NCBI GenBank assembly: GCA_023435305.1
Contig: JAEYRV010000035.1
Coordinates: forward strand, 1 to 64,000
Source of the DNA: Bacillota bacterium
GTDB lineage: Bacteria; Bacillota; Clostridia; Acetivibrionales; DTU013
Length of the DNA stretch: 64,000 bases
Direction of reading: 5' to 3'
Shown: positions 60,384 to 64,000 of the stretch, piece by piece
Layout: each line of letters begins with the position of its first letter
Position numbering within the stretch: position 1 is the first letter of the stretch
The notes under the pieces: model-generated
Database searches by the model: none
The model's input: the letters and a program-made list of their open reading frames with translations, nothing else
What the model was told of the DNA's origin: nothing
Made by a program: the position numbers and the translations under genes

Positions 60384-61832
60384 TCACAGCTCCAGCTTTA
60401 TTTCCTGCTCAAACGCATGTGCTGCCTGCAGTAATTTAAGTTCACCATAATGAGGTCCGATCAGCTGAAGCCCGACAGGCAGACCTTCACGGCTGCTGCC
60501 GCAAGGGATCGATATTGCCGGCACCCCTGCCAGATTTACAATGATCGTATATATGTCGGCAAGGTACATTTGCAGCGGGTCACTGCTTCTCTCCCCGATT
60601 TTGAATGGAAGCACAGGTGAAGTCGGACCCAGGATCAGGTCATAGCTCCTGAACACCTCTTCAAACTGGCCTTTCAGCACCTTTCTGAACTTTTGGGCCC
60701 TGTTGTAGTACGCATCATAATAACCTGAGGACAGAGCATAGGTTCCAAGCATTATCCTTCTCTTAACCTCGGTACCGAAAGCCTCGCTCCTTGTCATCTC
60801 GATCAGTTCGTCAAGATTGGTATAATCCTTTGCCCTGTAGCCGTATCTGATGCCGTCGTACCTGGCAAGATTAGAGCTGGCCTCAGCTGATGATATGATA
60901 TAGTAAGCGGACAATCCGTCACCTGCAGCGGGAAGTGATATTTCTTCAACTATTGCTCCAAGTCCTTCGAAGCACTTGATACTCTCCCTTACAGATGCAT
61001 CGATTTCTTCGTCAAGTCCATCCATGAAAAATTCCTTGGGAACGGCTATCCTCATCCCTTTGATATCTTTCCCGAGGCTGTCCGTATAACTCTTTTGGTA
61101 TTCACCCCTGAATGATGTACTGTCTTTTTTGTCAGTTCCCTGGATCACCTCAAGCATCAATGCACTGTCATAAACTGTTTTCGAAACAGGTCCTATCTGA
61201 TCAAGCGATGAGCCAAATGCTATCAGACCATAGCGTGAAACCAGTCCATAGGTCGGCTTCAGGCCGACTACTCCGCAGAAAGCGGCAGGCTGCCTTATCG
61301 AGCCGCCGGTATCAGAACCCAGCGACACAGGTACCATGTCTGCTGCAACAACTGCGGCCGATCCGCCTGACGAGCCGCCCGGCACCCTTGTTATATCTCT
61401 TGGGTTCTTTGTGATTTTAAAAGCTGAATTCTCAGTAGAAGAACCCATAGCAAATTCATCCATGTTAGTCTTGCCAATGACAACCGCATCTTCACCCAGC
61501 AGCTTTTCAACTACCGTTGCATTGTACGGGGGAATAAAGTCCTCAAGCATTCTGGATGCGCAGGTGGTTCTGATGCCGTCCGTGCACATATTGTCCTTGA
61601 TCGCCGTCGGTACTCCCGCCAGCCTTCCGACAGGTCTGCCTTCCCTGATTTTTTTATCAACTTCCCTGGCCTGATCCAGTGCCTGCTCTTCACACAGGGT
61701 CAGAAATGCACCTATTTCTCCATCCTCTTCTTTGATCTTTTTAATATGGCTCTCAGCGACCTCCTCTGCGGAGAACCTTTTCTCTTCAATACCCTTGATT
61801 ATATCCCTGGCGCTCATGTAATCGCTCATCAT
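60384..61832 (-). CDS. gatA: Asp/Glu-tRNA amidotransferase subunit A
   Basis: A 482-residue amidase-signature protein. The Ser-cisSer-Lys triad is visible: Lys in PTAIKDNMC near 78, cis-Ser and Ser in GGSSGGSAAV and GSDTGGSIRQPA near 153-178. It releases ammonia from glutamine for GatB. ATG 61832 is preferred, with GGGAGG five bases upstream, over an upstream ATG that would run through gatC. It begins 13 bases after gatC. Confidence 0.96.
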   Translation of the reverse strand: MMSDYMSARDIIKGIEEKRFSAEEVAESHIKKIKEEDGEIGAFLTLCEEQALDQAREVDKKIREGRPVGRLAGVPTAIKDNMCTDGIRTTCASRMLEDFIPPYNATVVEKLLGEDAVVIGKTNMDEFAMGSSTENSAFKITKNPRDITRVPGGSSGGSAAVVAADMVPVSLGSDTGGSIRQPAAFCGVVGLKPTYGLVSRYGLIAFGSSLDQIGPVSKTVYDSALMLEVIQGTDKKDSTSFRGEYQKSYTDSLGKDIKGMRIAVPKEFFMDGLDEEIDASVRESIKCFEGLGAIVEEISLPAAGDGLSAYYIISSAEASSNLARYDGIRYGYRAKDYTNLDELIEMTRSEAFGTEVKRRIMLGTYALSSGYYDAYYNRAQKFRKVLKGQFEEVFRSYDLILGPTSPVLPFKIGERSSDPLQMYLADIYTIIVNLAGVPAISIPCGSSREGLPVGLQLIGPHYGELKLLQAAHAFEQEIKLEL

Positions 61833-61845
61833 CTGCACACCTCCC

Positions 61846-62133
61846 CTATTCAATGATTTTCGGAACCTGAATGTAGGTTTCACGCATCGATTTGGCATTT
61901 TTGAAAAGCTTTTTCTTATCCTCAAAAACTGTATTTTCATCAGGTCTTACAACTGATTGCTGATCAACCGGTACTTTATCCAGATCTACATTCTCCAGAT
62001 CCATTTTGTCGATAGACTGAAAATGGGTGAGGATTGACTCGAATTCCCCGGTCAGCCTGTCAGTCTCTTCATCGCTGAAACGCAGCTTTGCCAGCTTTGC
62101 AATATAAGTAACGTCTTCAGTAGATATTTTCAT
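61846..62133 (-). CDS. gatC: Asp/Glu-tRNA amidotransferase subunit C
   Basis: A 95-residue GatC, the small subunit that wraps around GatA and stabilises the GatA-GatB interface. Family pattern: YIAKLAKLRFSDEETDRL at the start, LENVDLDKVPVDQQSVVRPDEN-like middle and a C-terminal tail ending IQVPKIIE. ATG 62133 has AAGGAG upstream. The aspS gene lies 146 bases upstream, the gap holding a 17-bp tandem repeat. Confidence 0.95.
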   Translation of the reverse strand: MKISTEDVTYIAKLAKLRFSDEETDRLTGEFESILTHFQSIDKMDLENVDLDKVPVDQQSVVRPDENTVFEDKKKLFKNAKSMRETYIQVPKIIE

Positions 62134-62192
62134 GTGTCACACTCCTTTAATTCACTCAATTTCTTCGCTCTTCAGCTTCAGGGCTCATACAT

Positions 62193-62254
62193 CCGCTTCC
62201 CGGTTATGGCCGCTTCCCGGTTATGGCCGCCTCCCGGTTATGGCCGCTTCCCGC
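62193..62254. repeat. 17-bp tandem repeat between aspS and gatC
   Basis: Three full copies of CCGCTTCCCGGTTATGG plus a partial fourth, 26 bases downstream of the aspS stop codon on the minus strand and upstream of gatC. No coding role; it may space the two cistrons. Confidence 0.85.
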
Positions 62255-62279
62255 CTTACGGCTCAAGTCGTCTCCCGCC

Positions 62280-63569
62280 TCACGGTTCAAGCCTCTTTAT
62301 GTCTCTTGGGAACAATGTTGATTCTCTAATGTTCGTGAGATCCAATATCTTCATGGTCAGTCTTTCAAGTCCTATGGCAAACCCGCCGTGGGGCGGCATG
62401 CCATATTTGAAGCTGTCCAGATAAAATGTGAAGTTATCCGGCTCAAGCCCGAATTTCATGATGTTTTGCCTGAGCATTTCATAGTCATGGATCCTCTGTC
62501 CGCCGGTAGTTATTTCAAGTCCTTTATATATCAAGTCAAAGCTCTCTGTCAAATCCGGGTCCTCTTTATCAGGCATCGCATACATCGGCCTTTTGGCAAC
62601 AGGATATCTCGTCAGGAAAACGAAATCCGTACCATAGGTTTCTCTGATATATTCTGAGAGCAATTTCTCTCCCTCGGCATCTATGTTTCCGGAGGGCGAT
62701 CTCTTTCCGTACTTCTCAAACAGTATATCCTGAGCTTCTCCAAGCGGGATCCTCGGTATTTTTACCTGTTCGGGCAACGCTATGCCGTAAAGCTCCAATT
62801 CCTTTGCACATGCAGCTTTTAGATGACCGAACAAATAGTTGATATAGCCTTCCTCCAAATCCATCAGATCATCTGCGCCATCAATGAAGCCCATCTCCAC
62901 ATCCAAACTGACATATTCGCTCAAATGCCTCCAGGTATTGTGAAGCTCAGCCCTGTACGCATGCCCGACCTCAAATACTCTCTCAAAGCCCGCTCCCACC
63001 ATCATCTGCTTATAGAACTGGGGACTCTGCGCCAGGAAAGCTCTTCTTCCGAAGAAATCAACCGTGAACATTTCTGAGCCGCCTTCGGTAGCTGAACTGA
63101 TGATTTTAGGCGAATGTATCTGAGAGAATCCGTTCTCTCTGAGATAGTTCTTAAAGGCTTCCTCTATTTCCTGCTGTATCTTGAATATAGCTCTTATTCT
63201 GGGCGATCTCATGCTGATGGTTCTGTAATCGAGCTGTGTTTCCAGCGACGCTTTGAGCTTGCCCTTGTTTACCTCAAACGGCAGCATATCATAATATGCC
63301 TTTCCTATGACATCAATAGACTCTGCATGTATTTCGACTCCGGAAGGAGCCTTGTCGTTTATTACTTTCACCCCAGCTGCTTCAATACACATTTCAAGCC
63401 TCAGATCCCTGACAGCAGACCCATCGGCGACGATCTGGATTATTCCCGTTTTGTCTCTCAGCTGCACAAAAGCTACCTTGCCCATGCAATTTATGTTGTG
63501 CACCCATCCCTTAACAAGCACTTGATCAATATCCTTTTTGATTACATCTGCAACATACGATCTTTTCAT
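62280..63569 (-). CDS. aspS: Aspartyl-tRNA synthetase, archaeal-type, probably non-discriminating
   Basis: A 429-residue class IIb synthetase, much shorter than the usual bacterial AspRS of about 590 residues because the GAD insertion domain is absent. N-terminal OB fold 12-100; motif 2 FRAE-like in YRAELHNTWRHLSEY near 205; motif 3 in HGGFAIGLERLTM near 400. The archaeal-type enzyme next to gatCAB points to charging both tRNA(Asp) and tRNA(Asn). ATG 63569 follows GGAGGAG. Behind the T-box. Confidence 0.93.
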   Translation of the reverse strand: MKRSYVADVIKKDIDQVLVKGWVHNINCMGKVAFVQLRDKTGIIQIVADGSAVRDLRLEMCIEAAGVKVINDKAPSGVEIHAESIDVIGKAYYDMLPFEVNKGKLKASLETQLDYRTISMRSPRIRAIFKIQQEIEEAFKNYLRENGFSQIHSPKIISSATEGGSEMFTVDFFGRRAFLAQSPQFYKQMMVGAGFERVFEVGHAYRAELHNTWRHLSEYVSLDVEMGFIDGADDLMDLEEGYINYLFGHLKAACAKELELYGIALPEQVKIPRIPLGEAQDILFEKYGKRSPSGNIDAEGEKLLSEYIRETYGTDFVFLTRYPVAKRPMYAMPDKEDPDLTESFDLIYKGLEITTGGQRIHDYEMLRQNIMKFGLEPDNFTFYLDSFKYGMPPHGGFAIGLERLTMKILDLTNIRESTLFPRDIKRLEP

Positions 63570-63609
63570 ACGACACTCCTCCTTCTCTCGTTTTTTGTTT
63601 TAATGCAAA

Positions 63610-63925
63610 TAAAAAATCCCGTCTCCATACAAATTAATTGTACAGGGACGGGACATTATTCATATTCCGCGGTACCACCCTGGTTAGCCTTAAAGCTCAC
63701 CTCTTTTCGGTACGGACCTGATCTGCATTCCCAGATGCGGTTCGATATCAGATCTGTCGATACCTATTCCCTTTATCGGTGGAAAACCGTCCAAGCCTAC
63801 TCTCAAATGATTTTGGTTGGATGCTCTGAAGGGTTCTTCGATACAGGCCTCATGCGGAGCTTTCACCCTCCCCCGCTCGCTTTGGATCGGCATTGCATGT
63901 ACTCTCTTCGTCATCGCATTGTTTA
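63610..63925 (-). ncRNA. T-box riboswitch with Asn specifier overlapping a Glu codon
   Basis: Minus-strand leader of aspS-gatCAB. It begins GAAGAGAGTA, has Stem I, and in the specifier loop shows GAAG then AAC, at the same place where the metG leader has GAAG then ATG. The overlapping quartet GAAC (63836-63833) also spells GAA. T-box sequence AGGGTGGTACCGCGG is at 63681-63667; the terminator at 63652-63610 pairs TCCCGTC with GACGGGA and ends in T residues. Confidence 0.93.
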
Positions 63926-63944
63926 ATTGAATTAATTGTCATTT

Positions 63945-63973
63945 ATTATAACCATATTTTTGATCATATACAA
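63945..63973 (-). promoter_or_regulatory. Promoter of the aspS-gatCAB T-box operon
   Basis: On the minus strand TTGTAT (63973-63968), 17 bases, TATAAT (63950-63945), about 20 bases before the T-box begins. Confidence 0.75.
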
Positions 63974-64000
63974 TAGGTTTTTAAAATTTTTTTCTCAGAC

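Noticed and set aside
63114..63926. A 270-codon plus-strand frame over aspS and its leader
   Set aside because: It runs antisense through AspRS and the T-box RNA; no ribosome site, and the product is unlike any protein.

Overview
The window reads as chromosome of a low-to-mid GC anaerobic Firmicute of class Clostridia. Evidence: strong AGGAGG-type ribosome sites with frequent GTG/TTG starts, two T-box leaders (metG and aspS-gatCAB), an archaeal-type AspRS joined to GatCAB, a Bcd/EtfB/ferredoxin-EtfA set, a clostridial GlpP-controlled glycerol-3-phosphate dehydrogenase set with a DUF1667 protein, and an EFR1-type flavodoxin/ferredoxin protein. No rRNA, tRNA, CRISPR array, phage module or intact insertion sequence was seen.

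Layout. 1-1293 is gene-free and made of repeats. 1294-10191: amidohydrolase, cytosolic GH10 xylanase, TerC protein, a membrane MutS-like ATPase coupled to a metallo-hydrolase, an LtaS-type sulfatase-fold enzyme and an ADP-ribosylglycohydrolase. 10467-16340: zinc-ribbon membrane protein, T-box-metG, GH20 hexosaminidase. 16387-24891: mostly minus-strand housekeeping and small enzymes (DUF3788, HAD, HD, RsmC-like methylase, two GNATs, EFR1, YjbQ, flavoprotein, sirtuin) plus a PilZ protein. 25143-34580: orphan histidine kinase, MgtE, beta-propeller exoprotein, AraC regulator, lipoprotein, small membrane protein, TPM/LemA pair. 34783-41427: VOC protein, TAXI-TRAP transporter set and an unusual 795-residue methyltransferase carrying two in-frame tandem-repeat tracts. 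41473-47439: GpsA-like dehydrogenase, a 1-kb repeat array, then the glp oxidoreductase operon behind a candidate GlpP antitermination leader. 47634-54970: SsuABC/TauABC-like ABC transporter, FIST protein, unknown 352-residue protein, ThpR, VanY-type carboxypeptidase. 55277-58570: bcd-etfB-etfA. 58919-63973: T-box-aspS-gatC-gatA-gatB.

How the parts work together. The aspS-gatCAB operon supports indirect synthesis of Asn-tRNA(Asn) and Gln-tRNA(Gln); its leader shows an Asn AAC specifier that overlaps a Glu GAA codon, so one leader could read both substrates of the pathway. Bcd and its flavoproteins look like an electron-bifurcating butyryl-CoA dehydrogenase. The glp genes oxidise glycerol-3-phosphate, with GlpP and its leader closing the loop. 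The GH10 and GH20 enzymes lack signal peptides and so probably act on imported oligosaccharides.

The least ordinary feature is the repeat content. Two sequence-unrelated gene-free arrays (234-884 and 42701-43205) share one architecture: a short motif repeated head to tail, the same kind of motif inverted around a short spacer, and the whole unit duplicated. Short tandem repeats also sit exactly at stop codons (2092, 62280 region), reach into the xylanase 3' end, and occur in frame inside the methyltransferase gene. Two small dispersed hairpin families occur just after genes.
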